64,000 nt of DNA from NCBI GenBank assembly GCA_044432975.1, contig JAWXUC010000007.1, positions 1 through 64,000 of the forward strand. The letters run 5' to 3'. The notes beneath the pieces were generated by a model. That model did no database searches and was not told the origin of the DNA. It was given only the letters and a program-made list of their open reading frames with translations. Positions 1 through 8,400 of the stretch are shown here, in pieces. Source of the stretch: JAWXUC01 sp044432975. Lineage in GTDB: Bacteria > Pseudomonadota > Alphaproteobacteria > RF32 > CAG-239. The position numbers were made by a program, and so were the translations under genes. How positions within the stretch are numbered: the stretch's first letter is position 1; every line of letters starts with the position of its first letter.

Positions 1-387
1 ACGCTCAATACTGGAATCGCTAGAATCAAAGTTATCACTTAAGTCTTTTTTGCTTACTCCTTGACAATGGCTTCTAAACACTTCTCTTTTGATAAATTCA
101 CTTGTTCGTTGATGCTTTAATAAACCTTTGGGTAATGAATTAAAATATTTACCACATTCTTTGCAACAATACTTATGAGTAGAAATCCTCATTATTGTAG
201 CTCTTCCTTCAACACTTATCCATTTGATATTGCGTTGATATGTATCTTTGCACCTTAAGTTATAACTGCCACATTTAGGGCAATAATGAGAAGTTAAGTC
301 CTCGCAATCAAATATTACTTTCTTTGATTTTATTATTTCTTTTACCTTGATATTTTCGTCATGGGTGATAAAGTTATAATCAAGCAT
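1..387 (-). CDS. ISL3-like transposase, N-terminal part (runs off window)
   Basis: Reading frame of 129 codons starting with ATG at 387 and still open at base 1, so the C-terminal catalytic part lies outside the window. The visible part has two Cys pairs, CPKCG near residues 37-41 and CCKEC near residues 74-78. A basic stretch and a segment ending DSSDSSIER follow, resembling the helix-turn-helix of ISL3-family (IS204/IS1001/IS1165-type) transposases. That zinc-finger plus HTH order is typical of the family N-terminus. It points away from the truncated gene that starts at about 451. No terminal inverted repeat could be fixed between 388 and 450. The family assignment is inference from the motif layout. 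Confidence 0.6.
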   Translation of the reverse strand, partial: MLDYNFITHDENIKVKEIIKSKKVIFDCEDLTSHYCPKCGSYNLRCKDTYQRNIKWISVEGRATIMRISTHKYCCKECGKYFNSLPKGLLKHQRTSEFIKREVFRSHCQGVSKKDLSDNFDSSDSSIER

Positions 388-450
388 TGGTAGTTCTCCT
401 TTATATTAAATTGTTGTTTTGCAAAACTAATATAAACGATTTTTTTATTC

Positions 451-1035
451 TTGAAAACTACCTTTGCCCCACTTTTTGACGTTGAGCCCTCTCGTCATCA
501 TTATGACGATGAAATTAATGAAAACCTTTTTGGCTCTTCTAAAGCTATTAGCCTTCAGGAGCTTGCTGAGTTGAACAAGACTTTTAACGGTCGCTTGTCT
601 ATTCAGCTTGTTATGTGTAAAGATTATATCGGCACACTAACAGAGCTTCAGAAATTTCTTGATGCATTCATTGAGCGTGAATTTATGAACTTCAATCTTC
701 GTGGGGTTGCAAAGTTGTCGACAACCGTTGGTAACAGAGATAAGAAAATTGATTTTTGTAATGATAATCAGGTGGACTTAATTAAGGTCATCGATGATAT
801 CACCAAAAATTCTGATTTCTCATTTCACCGACAGTCGATTGGCAACAACAGTCTTCACGAGTTCTTCTCATACAGGGGAGCTAATTTGAAGTTTATCTAT
901 GGCAATAACGACTGCTTTAGGCTGTACGATGAGGAGCATGTTAAGAACGGTGGCAACACAATCGCTTCTATCTTGATTTTGCTTCCTACAGGAGCTTTCT
1001 TTAGAAACTGGAATTATGATATTTCCAGAATCTAA
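451..1035 (+). CDS. C-terminal portion of a radical-SAM-like protein, probably 5'-truncated
   Basis: Frame of up to 194 codons whose only plausible start is TTG at 451, without a Shine-Dalgarno; an in-frame stop lies at 433-435. The N-terminus SRHHYDDEIN...LFG followed by an alternating strand/helix pattern (RLSIQLVMCK, then FNLRGVAKLS) resembles the second half of MoaA-like radical-SAM barrels. The Cys motif that would bind the [4Fe-4S] cluster is absent. Together with the transposase immediately upstream on the other strand, this suggests a gene whose 5' end was removed by an insertion or rearrangement. Codon use (many GGC, CGT, CTT) is less AT-biased than in the neighbours. It may be a non-functional remnant. 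A terminator follows. Confidence 0.4.
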   Translation: MKTTFAPLFDVEPSRHHYDDEINENLFGSSKAISLQELAELNKTFNGRLSIQLVMCKDYIGTLTELQKFLDAFIEREFMNFNLRGVAKLSTTVGNRDKKIDFCNDNQVDLIKVIDDITKNSDFSFHRQSIGNNSLHEFFSYRGANLKFIYGNNDCFRLYDEEHVKNGGNTIASILILLPTGAFFRNWNYDISRI

Positions 1036-1055
1036 AAAAGAACTCTACACTCTTT

Positions 1056-1086
1056 AAAGCTTGGGGGGATTCCCTCAAGCTTTTTT
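1056..1086 (+). terminator. Intrinsic terminator after the truncated gene
   Basis: AAGCTTG and CAAGCTT arms enclose a short G-rich loop and are followed by a T run, 20 bases after the stop codon. Confidence 0.8.
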
Positions 1087-1169
1087 ATTTTAAATTTATC
1101 TTGATTTTTGTCTATCTATGTGTTATAGGGAATCTAAATTACTAATTATAAATAAATTTTTTTAAAATT

Positions 1170-1415
1170 ATGAAGAAAAAAAACGCTATTTTTACAGCTT
1201 TATTTTTGGTCGTAGCTACTTGGATTTTTTGTAATTCAATTTCTGATAAGCCAGAACCTAACCCTCAAAGAGATGAACTATTAAAACTTTATAGAACAAT
1301 GAATGCTTCTGAATTCACTGACTATATCGATCACCAGCAAGACTCTATTTTCAAAATGGGAACAAGAGAAGAGTATGACAAGTTCACAAAAGATGTGAAT
1401 TCAATACTAAAATAA
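1170..1415 (+). CDS. Small membrane-anchored or exported protein, unknown
   Basis: 81-residue protein beginning MKKKN, then a hydrophobic segment (about residues 6-22) that could be a signal peptide or a single membrane anchor, then a short charged soluble part. No family recognised. The ATG has no Shine-Dalgarno; it is preceded by a T/A-only leader ending TTAAAATT, unlike the AGGAGG-type leaders of the housekeeping genes here. A promoter-like TTGATT-N17-TATAGG pair lies about 30-60 bases upstream. It is followed 24 bases later by a second small gene with the same kind of leader. Confidence 0.6.
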   Translation: MKKKNAIFTALFLVVATWIFCNSISDKPEPNPQRDELLKLYRTMNASEFTDYIDHQQDSIFKMGTREEYDKFTKDVNSILK

Positions 1416-1439
1416 CCTAACTTAAAACTTAAAAAAATT

Positions 1440-1595
1440 ATGAGAAACGTAAAAACAGCAACTGCAAACCACGAAGATTTTTTCACTGATTGGGCTCTTG
1501 TTCAAAAAGCTGAAAACGGCACCGCAGACAACCCTATCCATGATTATGAAAATTGCGAGATGTTTGCGTTTATTACTCAGTTATGGAGAATTTAA
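1440..1595 (+). CDS. Small hypothetical protein (51 aa)
   Basis: ATG at 1440 and TAA at 1593-1595. The acidic 51-residue product begins MRNVKTATANHEDFF and has no recognisable domain. The start is preceded by CTTAAAACTTAAAAAAATT, again without a Shine-Dalgarno, and its stop overlaps the start of the next small gene by 13 bases. The chained arrangement with the genes before and after suggests one transcript. Unknown function; support comes only from context and the shared leader type. Confidence 0.45.
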   Translation: MRNVKTATANHEDFFTDWALVQKAENGTADNPIHDYENCEMFAFITQLWRI

Positions 1596-1801
1596 CAAAA
1601 GTTTCGGCAACAACAGGTGTCGTTTTTGATGGAAAAGACTCTTATGTTAAAATCAGATTCAAAAAAACATCTATTACAATCTTTAGAAAAGATGATGTTG
1701 ATAATTTTGATAATTGGGCAATGATACAAAGAGGAGATTATATCATCTATGATGAAGAATCTAAAAAACTAATCAAAAACCAAACCATTGATCTAATGTG
1801 A
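1583..1801 (+). CDS. Small hypothetical protein (72 aa)
   Basis: The most likely start is ATG at 1583, inside the end of the preceding gene (overlap of 13 bases, suggesting translational coupling). A longer frame from 1553 would need a start with no signal. The 72-residue product (MENLTKVSATTG...) has a strand-rich pattern, VVFDG-KDSYVKIRF-KTSITIF-GDYIIYD, that suggests a small beta-barrel, but no family is recognised. A strong terminator follows directly. It is the last gene of a three-gene orphan unit. Confidence 0.55.
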   Translation: MENLTKVSATTGVVFDGKDSYVKIRFKKTSITIFRKDDVDNFDNWAMIQRGDYIIYDEESKKLIKNQTIDLM

Positions 1802-1803
1802 TG

Positions 1804-1844
1804 AAAAGCCTTGAGATATTATTCTCAGGGCTTTTTGCTTTTTT
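1804..1844 (+). terminator. Intrinsic terminator of the small-gene unit
   Basis: AAGCCTTGAGA and TCTCAGGGCTT arms (one mismatch) followed by a TTTTTGCTTTTTT tract, starting 3 bases after the stop codon. Confidence 0.85.
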
Positions 1845-1847
1845 AAC

Positions 1848-2028
1848 GCGAGGTTCGCATTTGCACTGATTATTTATTAAAAACAATAGATTAGATTTAA
1901 AATTTGGCTTTGTAGGACGGTGGCTTGTTCCCGCCTTTTGGCACTGCGTAACGGCGGGAGCAAGCCCCCGCCCTACAGTAAATAGTGTAAAAAAGCACTT
2001 GTTTTTTTCTTATACGAATCTCGCTTTT
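1848..2028. repeat. ~180-bp intergenic repeat (GC-rich core), copy 1
   Basis: AT-rich arms around a GC-rich palindromic core (GGCGGGAGCAAGCCCCCGCC). It reappears almost entirely, inverted, at 19079-19262, including the outer stretches AACGCGAG-TTCG and the AAAGCACTTG/CAAGTGCTTT part. No coding potential. It behaves like a REP/MITE-type non-autonomous element. Confidence 0.75.
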
Positions 2029-2070
2029 TTAGTGTTTGTTAAAGAGAAAACAGAGTTCTCCCTTACAAAT

Positions 2071-5000
2071 CTACTTTTGCTTAAACATTCCACCAATGCT
2101 TGCAAAGAACATTGGGACAAATATTGTAGCGATGAAAGTTGAAGCAATCATTCCGCCAACCATACCTGTACCAATTGCGTGTCTTGAACCTGCACCAGCG
2201 CCTGTTGAAATAACCAATGGCAAACAACCAAACGTAAATGCTAATGATGTCATTACAATTGGTCTAAATCTTAATTTTGCTGCCTCTAATGCGCCGTCAA
2301 AATAAGATTTGCCTTTTTTAACTTCTTCCATCGCAAATTCTACAATCAAAATTGCATTCTTTGCCGACAAACCAATCAATGTTACCAAACCAACTTGGAA
2401 ATATAAATCATTATTCAATCCCCTTAACCATGTGGCAAGTAACGCACCAAAGATTGCAAATGGAACTGATATAATAACCACAAATGGTAATGACCAACGT
2501 TCATATTGCGCAGCTAAAATTAAAAACACCATTATAATACCAAAGATAAATGCTTGAGTTGAAGCGCCTCCTGTTAATTTTTCTTGATATGCAGAACCAA
2601 TCCAAGAAAGCTCATAATCACTACCCAACACCTCTTTTGCAACTTCTTCCATTGCTGTAATTGTTTGACCTGATGAATATCCGCTTGCAGGGTCTGCCAT
2701 TATTTTTGCAGCAGGAAAAACATTAAACCTTGTTATCAATTCTGGGCCAATTACCCTCTTAACTGTTATCAAAGCAGACAGTGGAACTAGCTTTCCATCT
2801 GTTGATTTTGCATAAACATATCTTAAATCATCTGGAGAACGTCTAAACTTTTCTTCTGACTGCAAGGTTACTCTAAAATTTCTGCCCATGTATGTAAAGT
2901 CATTTACATATAAGCTACCGAATGTACTTTGTAAAACTGCGAAAACTTGAGTGATTGAGACATTTAAGCTTTTTGCTTTTTCTCTATCTAAGTCAATTTC
3001 ATATTGAGGGGTAGTTACAGAAAATAAAGTTTTTACATTTGAAAGCTCTGGACGTTTGTTAGCTGCAGCCACAAATTTGTTTGTCATATCTGCAAGCTCT
3101 GCTGGAGTTTTACCGCCTTTGTTTTGAATATATCCTTCTACACCACCGCTGGTAGACATACCTGTAATTGCTGGAGGATTGAAAGCAAAGCCTATGCCGT
3201 CTTGTTTTGATAATCCATAACTAGTAAACAATTTTGCTAATGTCTCAGAATCTTCTCCGGCTTGTTTTCTGTTTTTCCAGTCATCTAAAACTACAAATGA
3301 AATACCTGAGCTGGTTACTTGCGTACTAGATAAAATATCAAAACCAGAAATACCAATAACGTTTTCTACTAAAGGATTTGCCATAATGTCTTTTTCAACT
3401 TCATCTACAAAAGCAACACTTCTTGATAATGACGATGCGGGAGGCAGGTTATAACTAACCATTAAATATCCTTGATCCTCACTAGGAACTAGACCTGTTG
3501 GAATCGTTCTGAATAAATATAAAACACCTAATATAAAAAGACCAAAAACACTGAAAGCTTTTTTCTTGTTAATCAAGCACCATTTAACACCTGCCAAATA
3601 AACGTTGGTAATTTTATCAAATAAAGCATTAAAACCTCTGAAGAATACATTTGGTTTATGTTCTCCATGAGAATCTTTTATAATCATTGCGCATAAAGAA
3701 GGAGTTAAGGTCATTGCAACTAAAGCAGATAACAATACTGAAACAGCAATGGTTACGGCAAACTGACGATACATCTGTCCTGTCAAACCACCTAAAAAGG
3801 CAATTGGCAAAAACACTGCAGACATTACTAAAGATACGGCAATAATTGGTTCTCCAACTTCAGACATTGCTTTTATAGTTGCTTCTTTTACTTTTAATTT
3901 TTCTTGCGCCATAATACGTTCGGTGTTTTCTAACACAATAATAGCATCATCAACCACAATGCCTATCGCTAAAACCAAACCAAATAAAGTTAATAAGTTT
4001 ATTGAGAATCCTAAAACTAACATTCCTGCAAATGTACCGATGATTGAAACGGGAACTGCTAAAATTGGAATTAATGTTGCTCTAAAGTTTTGTAAAAATA
4101 AATATACAACAAAAATTACTAAAATTACAGCTTCTAAAAATGTATGTAAAACTTCTTCTATAGAAACCTCAACAAAGACTGTTGTATCAAACGGAATTTT
4201 ATATTCTATACCTTCAGGAAACTTCTTTGAAAGTTCTGCCATTTTATCTTTAACAGCCTTGGCGGTATCAATTGCATTTGCGCCACTTTGCAAATATATT
4301 GCAAACACCACCGCTTCTTTACCGTTATCTTTTGACTTTACGGAATAATCTTCGGCACCAACTTCTATTCTGGCAACATCTTTAAGTTTTAAACTGGCAC
4401 CTGAATTGTCTGCTCTTAAAATAATATTACCAAATTCATCTGGATCTAAAAGTCTACCTTTGGTTTTTACACTATATGTATATGGTGTGTTTGTTGTTAA
4501 TGGTTCTTGACCAAATTTACCTGCAGCAAACTGAGTGTTTTGTTCTTCTATGGCACTTACAACATCTTGTGGAGTTAAATTAAAATCTGCCAATAAATCT
4601 GGTTGAAGCCAGATCCTCATTGAGTAATCTTGATTGGCAAAAAAGTCTGCACTACCAACACCTTTTATTCTTCTAATTTCATCTAAAATATTTAACAAAG
4701 CATAGTTGCTTAAATCTATTGAGCTAATTTGAGGGTTGTTTGATGTCATTGAAACAACTTGTAGGATAGATGATGATTTTTGTTCTACGGTAATACCTTG
4801 TTGCACAACCTCTGCAGGTAAAGAGCTGGTTGCAGATTGAACTTTATTGTTAACATCTATTGTTGCTTGATCTGGATCTGTGCCAATATCAAACACAACA
4901 TTAACAGTTGAATAACCTGAAGATGTTGATGTTGAATACATATATATCATATTATTAACACCATTTATAGCTTGCTCTAATGGAGCTGCAACAGTGTCTG

Positions 5001-5175
5001 CTAAAACCTCTGAGGTTGCACCAGGGTAAACTGCTGAAACCTGAATTTCTGGAGGGACAATGTTTGGATATTGCTCAACAGACAAAGCCTTGATGGCAAC
5101 AACACCTGCTAACATAATTATAATAGAAATCACACTTGCAAAAATTGGGCGTTCTATAAAAAATTTTGAAAACAT
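2071..5175 (-). CDS. RND multidrug efflux transporter, HAE1 (AcrB/MexB) family
   Basis: 1,034-residue inner-membrane proton/drug antiporter, the full length of AcrB. It opens with FFIERPIFASVISI, the first transmembrane helix typical of the family. The proton-relay aspartates are present as VVDD (residues 407-410) in TM4, and the TM10 lysine as GLSAKNAIL near the C-terminus. Two large periplasmic loops lie at about 30-330 and 560-860. The start is supported by AAGGAGAG 5 bases upstream. No membrane-fusion (AcrA) or outer-membrane (TolC) partner lies beside it, so the partners must be elsewhere. Substrate cannot be told from sequence. A GC-rich repeat fragment sits in the upstream gap. Confidence 0.95.
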   Translation of the reverse strand: MFSKFFIERPIFASVISIIIMLAGVVAIKALSVEQYPNIVPPEIQVSAVYPGATSEVLADTVAAPLEQAINGVNNMIYMYSTSTSSGYSTVNVVFDIGTDPDQATIDVNNKVQSATSSLPAEVVQQGITVEQKSSSILQVVSMTSNNPQISSIDLSNYALLNILDEIRRIKGVGSADFFANQDYSMRIWLQPDLLADFNLTPQDVVSAIEEQNTQFAAGKFGQEPLTTNTPYTYSVKTKGRLLDPDEFGNIILRADNSGASLKLKDVARIEVGAEDYSVKSKDNGKEAVVFAIYLQSGANAIDTAKAVKDKMAELSKKFPEGIEYKIPFDTTVFVEVSIEEVLHTFLEAVILVIFVVYLFLQNFRATLIPILAVPVSIIGTFAGMLVLGFSINLLTLFGLVLAIGIVVDDAIIVLENTERIMAQEKLKVKEATIKAMSEVGEPIIAVSLVMSAVFLPIAFLGGLTGQMYRQFAVTIAVSVLLSALVAMTLTPSLCAMIIKDSHGEHKPNVFFRGFNALFDKITNVYLAGVKWCLINKKKAFSVFGLFILGVLYLFRTIPTGLVPSEDQGYLMVSYNLPPASSLSRSVAFVDEVEKDIMANPLVENVIGISGFDILSSTQVTSSGISFVVLDDWKNRKQAGEDSETLAKLFTSYGLSKQDGIGFAFNPPAITGMSTSGGVEGYIQNKGGKTPAELADMTNKFVAAANKRPELSNVKTLFSVTTPQYEIDLDREKAKSLNVSITQVFAVLQSTFGSLYVNDFTYMGRNFRVTLQSEEKFRRSPDDLRYVYAKSTDGKLVPLSALITVKRVIGPELITRFNVFPAAKIMADPASGYSSGQTITAMEEVAKEVLGSDYELSWIGSAYQEKLTGGASTQAFIFGIIMVFLILAAQYERWSLPFVVIISVPFAIFGALLATWLRGLNNDLYFQVGLVTLIGLSAKNAILIVEFAMEEVKKGKSYFDGALEAAKLRFRPIVMTSLAFTFGCLPLVISTGAGAGSRHAIGTGMVGGMIASTFIATIFVPMFFASIGGMFKQK

Positions 5176-5213
5176 TTATCTCTCCTTATTTTATCTTTTC
5201 GTAAAATAATCTA

Positions 5214-5242
5214 GAGGCGGGAGCAAGCCCCCGCCCTACATT
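5214..5242. repeat. Fragment of the GC-rich intergenic repeat
   Basis: Short match to the core of the repeat at 1848-2028 (GGCGGGAGCAAGCCCCCGCC followed by CTACA) lying upstream of the RND gene. No flanking arms are conserved here. Confidence 0.6.
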
Positions 5243-5304
5243 GGGCGCATAATATTTTGATAATAATATAATTGGCTAAAATAACAAGATGTTTTTCATG
5301 AAAT

Positions 5305-6072
5305 TTATACTAAATAATACAAAACAATTATCACAATAACGAATCCTAAAAGCATTGCTGAGGTTTTTGACCAATATTTTCTTTTTTCTGCTTTGCTTTG
5401 AGATTTTAATAAATAACCGAAATCTTTGGGATTTAGGCCTTCTAACAATGGCTCTATAATATCATTATTATACATCTTAAATGTGTGATGAAAACTGTTT
5501 TTGCTTTTTTCTAGAGTTTCTTTTTTTTCTAGATTTATATTTTTGTAATAATCATTTAAGAGTTTTAGGCTATTTTTATCTTCTTTTATATAAAGCTCTT
5601 CTTTGTTGGTTTTTGGCCAATCTATTAAGTCTGCACAAAAACGTCGACTGTCGCAAAAGTTTTCTATATCTGCACCATATAATCTCATGTCTGATAACAA
5701 ATCTAATCTGCTTTTTAATTTATGAAGAGTCTTTTTGTTATTGAAATCTTGTAAAAGCAAGTTCAAAAAAAACTTTCTATCTTCGATGTTTCTTAAAATA
5801 TAGAATCCATTTTCGGCAACAAAATATGGTTTCGTAATAATTTTTGTGGTGAGCAAAACTTCTTGAAGCAAAGTGCTTAAACGAGGGTTTGATATCAACA
5901 GATTTTCTATTCTTTTAGTCTTTGACAGCAACATCTTGGTTTGAAATTTTTTCGCCAAAGGAATCTGCTTTTGAAAACTATGTACATCTTTTAATAAAAA
6001 CAAACAGTCATAGCGAGCCAACAATATTGTTAAATATTGCTTTTTTGTTGCTTGCAAAATAAAGTTTGTCAT
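5305..6072 (-). CDS. Hypothetical tail-anchored protein
   Basis: 255 residues, Lys/Leu-rich and predominantly helical, with a single hydrophobic segment at the extreme C-terminus (about 238-255, LLGFVIVIIVLYYLV). It would therefore be a tail-anchored inner-membrane protein with a cytoplasmic bulk. No signal peptide and no recognised domain. The start has AAGGTAA upstream and lies only 13 bases from the divergent mutM start, so the two promoters must overlap the opposite coding regions or the short gap. Function unknown. Confidence 0.65.
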   Translation of the reverse strand: MTNFILQATKKQYLTILLARYDCLFLLKDVHSFQKQIPLAKKFQTKMLLSKTKRIENLLISNPRLSTLLQEVLLTTKIITKPYFVAENGFYILRNIEDRKFFLNLLLQDFNNKKTLHKLKSRLDLLSDMRLYGADIENFCDSRRFCADLIDWPKTNKEELYIKEDKNSLKLLNDYYKNINLEKKETLEKSKNSFHHTFKMYNNDIIEPLLEGLNPKDFGYLLKSQSKAEKRKYWSKTSAMLLGFVIVIIVLYYLV

Positions 6073-6085
6073 ATAAAATTACCTT

Positions 6086-6904
6086 ATGCCAGAATTACCT
6101 GAAGTTCAGACCGTTTTAAGCGGTATTCAAAAAACAATCGCTAATGCTAATATAACTAGCATTGATGTTTTTTGCAATGCTTTAAGATATAAAGTTGATA
6201 AAACTAAAGTGCCACTTATTATTGGCGCAAAGATATCTCAATATAGAAGAATTGGAAAATACATTGTTATTGATTTAGACAACTCTTTTTCTATTATTTT
6301 ACATTTAGGAATGAGTGGAAGAGTTACCATAAACCCTATCGAATCTAAAAAACATGACCATATTAAAATATCAACATCAAATGGAATCGTTGTTTATAAT
6401 GATGCGCGCAGGTTTGGAATGTTTGACATTGTTAAAACTAACGAGATAAATAACATCTCCTTTTTTAAGAAAATGGGACTTGATCCTTTTAATAAAAGTT
6501 TAAACGAATCTTATCTTTTAGAAAAATTTAAAAACAAGAAAATAGATATTAAATCAGCTCTTCTTGACCAAACAATTATTGCTGGAATCGGCAATATCTA
6601 TGCCTCTGAAATTTTATTCAAAGCTAAGATTTCTCCATTGAGAGAAGCTTTATCAATAAATAAAAACGAATCTAAAAAAATTATACTTTATACTAAAGAA
6701 GTTTTATCTCTTGCTATAGAAAAAGGTGGCTCTACCCTAAAAGACTATAGACAAGCAGATGGCAATTTGGGATATTTTCAAAATATGCATTGTGTTTATG
6801 GAAAAGATGGGCAACAATGCTCTATATGTCATTGCATTATAAAAAGAATCGTCCAAAAAGGGAGGGTAACATATTATTGCCCTAAGTGTCAAAAAGGAGA
6901 ATAA
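6086..6904 (+). CDS. mutM: Formamidopyrimidine-DNA glycosylase (Fpg/MutM)
   Basis: 272 residues, normal length. Base-excision repair enzyme that removes 8-oxoguanine and formamidopyrimidines and cuts the abasic site. The mature N-terminus PELPEVQ provides the catalytic Pro and Glu. RIGKY near residue 57 carries the conserved lysine. The helix-two-turn-helix is seen as GIGNIYASEI (about 165-175). The C-terminal zinc finger is CVYG...C-x2-C-x16-CPKC. It is followed after 3 bases by a small exported protein gene, suggesting co-transcription. Confidence 0.95.
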   Translation: MPELPEVQTVLSGIQKTIANANITSIDVFCNALRYKVDKTKVPLIIGAKISQYRRIGKYIVIDLDNSFSIILHLGMSGRVTINPIESKKHDHIKISTSNGIVVYNDARRFGMFDIVKTNEINNISFFKKMGLDPFNKSLNESYLLEKFKNKKIDIKSALLDQTIIAGIGNIYASEILFKAKISPLREALSINKNESKKIILYTKEVLSLAIEKGGSTLKDYRQADGNLGYFQNMHCVYGKDGQQCSICHCIIKRIVQKGRVTYYCPKCQKGE

Positions 6905-6907
6905 ATT

Positions 6908-7249
6908 ATGAAAAAATTTTTAGCTATACTTTCTTGCTTAATTGCTGGAGCATCTGGAGGCTTTATTGAAGGGCTTGAAGATATGCCATTAGCACCAAAT
7001 TGGTCTCAAGTAAAAGAAGAGATAATATCTTTTGGAAATCAAGAAACAAATTTTGTGCAACTAAACCTAGAATCTTCAAACGAATCTTTTGATACTCTTA
7101 TTGACTTTTATAAAACGACTCTACCTCAATTAGGGTGGAAGTTTGAAGGTCTTGAAGACGGTTCTTATGAATTTATTAGAGAAAAAGAAATACTTATCTT
7201 TGAAAATATTAATAAAAATGCCAGAATCACACATAAAATGTCTAATTAA
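6908..7249 (+). CDS. Small exported protein downstream of mutM
   Basis: 113 residues with an N-terminal hydrophobic segment (MKKFLAILSCLIAG) that could be a Sec signal or, with ILSC read as a short lipobox, a lipoprotein signal. The mature part contains SFDTLIDFYKTTLPQLGWK and a following beta-hairpin-like stretch, similar in style to small periplasmic proteins found beside core genes in alphaproteobacteria. No function is assigned. The gene starts 3 bases after mutM with AAGGAG in the mutM 3' end, so it is probably translated from the mutM message. Confidence 0.7.
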   Translation: MKKFLAILSCLIAGASGGFIEGLEDMPLAPNWSQVKEEIISFGNQETNFVQLNLESSNESFDTLIDFYKTTLPQLGWKFEGLEDGSYEFIREKEILIFENINKNARITHKMSN

Positions 7250-7318
7250 AGCTTGACTAATCAAATTTTAATTGTATAAAAGCCCAATACAAATTTAATA
7301 AATATAAGGAAAAAATAA

Positions 7319-7579
7319 ATGGCTAACCATAAATCAGCAAAAAGCAGAATCGTTAGAAATAACAAAAAAGCTGTTATCAATGCTGCAAGAAGAAGTAGAG
7401 TTAGAACTTTTATAAAAAAAGTTGAAGCTGAAATTTCTGCTAGCAATAAAGATGCTGCTAAAACAAATTTTGCAGTTGCAGAATCTGAAATGATGAGAGC
7501 TGTTTCTAGAGGTATTTTTACTCTTAATAAAGCTGCTAGAACAATTTCAAGATTATCTAAAAAAATTAAAAATATCTAA
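7319..7579 (+). CDS. rpsT: 30S ribosomal protein S20
   Basis: 86 residues beginning MANHKSAKSR, the hallmark S20 N-terminus, followed by the three long basic helices that bind 16S rRNA, with GIFTLNKAARTISRLSKKI at the end. Shine-Dalgarno TAAGGAAA lies upstream. The gene sits just before the candidate origin and dnaA, a common alphaproteobacterial arrangement. A terminator follows the stop. Confidence 0.98.
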   Translation: MANHKSAKSRIVRNNKKAVINAARRSRVRTFIKKVEAEISASNKDAAKTNFAVAESEMMRAVSRGIFTLNKAARTISRLSKKIKNI

Positions 7580-7599
7580 TTTTTATTGAGATACAAAAG

Positions 7600-7645
7600 A
7601 ACACAAGAAAAACCTTTGAAAAGGATTTTTTCTTGTGTTTTTTTA
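7600..7645 (+). terminator. Intrinsic terminator of rpsT
   Basis: ACACAAGAAAAA and TTTTTCTTGTGT arms with a T7 tail, 20 bases after the rpsT stop. Confidence 0.85.
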
Positions 7646-7649
7646 TGCG

Positions 7650-8400
7650 CAAAACAAAACTGCCGAGTCTTATCAACATTAGCCCGAGTCTCATGTTTTA
7701 AACGAATCTGTGCGAATCTAATATCCGAATCTATGCTAAAAAAGTGTCAAGAAATTTAATTGCAATGTTCTATAAAAGTTCTGTTGTATATTTCTTTTTT
7801 TGATTTAAGGTTAGTTTATCGCAAGACAAGAAGTTGATAAAAAAATATTCTTTAAGCTGTGTGATTTATTAGTTAATGAATTTAGATTTCTTAACAGATC
7901 GGATAGCTAATTTTTGTTTGTGTGATTTATTAGTTAATGAAACTTTTCATCATATGAAGAGCGCCACAAAATAAAAACGCATCTTTGGTGAAAATTTTAA
8001 ATGATAGTTTTATTAGTTAATTTATTAGACAACGAAAACATATAGTTTTTATCAATACATATTTTATACTACACATAACTAAGGTCATCTTTTGTTATAG
8101 GGTATTTTTAAAATAAAAAGATCTCTTTTGTTATAGGGTGTTTTTAAAATAAAATTGTCTTACTGTTTTAGAATCGAGGTGGATTAATAATACCTTTAAT
8201 TATTTAGAATAATGGTTGCTCTAGAATAAATATTACTTTCTAAAGTAACTTATTATATGAACAGACTTGTTGTTGGGTAAATATTGCTCCCTAAAGTAAG
8301 TTTGTTTTTATAATAATTAAACATAGTATTAATCTTTGTGTATAAACAAATATAGTAAACACTCCACTTGTTAACTATAAATTATAGAATAGGATAAGAA
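7650..8400. other. Candidate replication origin / dnaA upstream region
   Basis: 750 bases with no gene and very high AT content directly upstream of dnaA. Direct repeats: a 23-bp unit TGTGTGATTTATTAGTTAATG.. at 7858-7880 and 7919-7941 with a shorter echo at 8009-8021; a 31-bp unit containing TTTTGTTATAGGGT at 8088-8118 and 8123-8154; a 25-bp unit ending CTAAAGTAA-TT at 8227-8251 and 8279-8303. One DnaA-box match (TTATACACA on the minus strand, about 8337-8345) and a near match TTATCAACA near 7671. Repeats plus AT-rich tract plus dnaA adjacency fit an oriC, but there are few consensus DnaA boxes. Confidence 0.45.

Noticed and set aside
3923..4348. Long frame antisense to the RND pump gene (and similar antisense frames over prfC, nrdD, ligA, ptsP)
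   Set aside because: They mirror the codon structure of a well-supported gene and have no ribosome sites or recognisable products.
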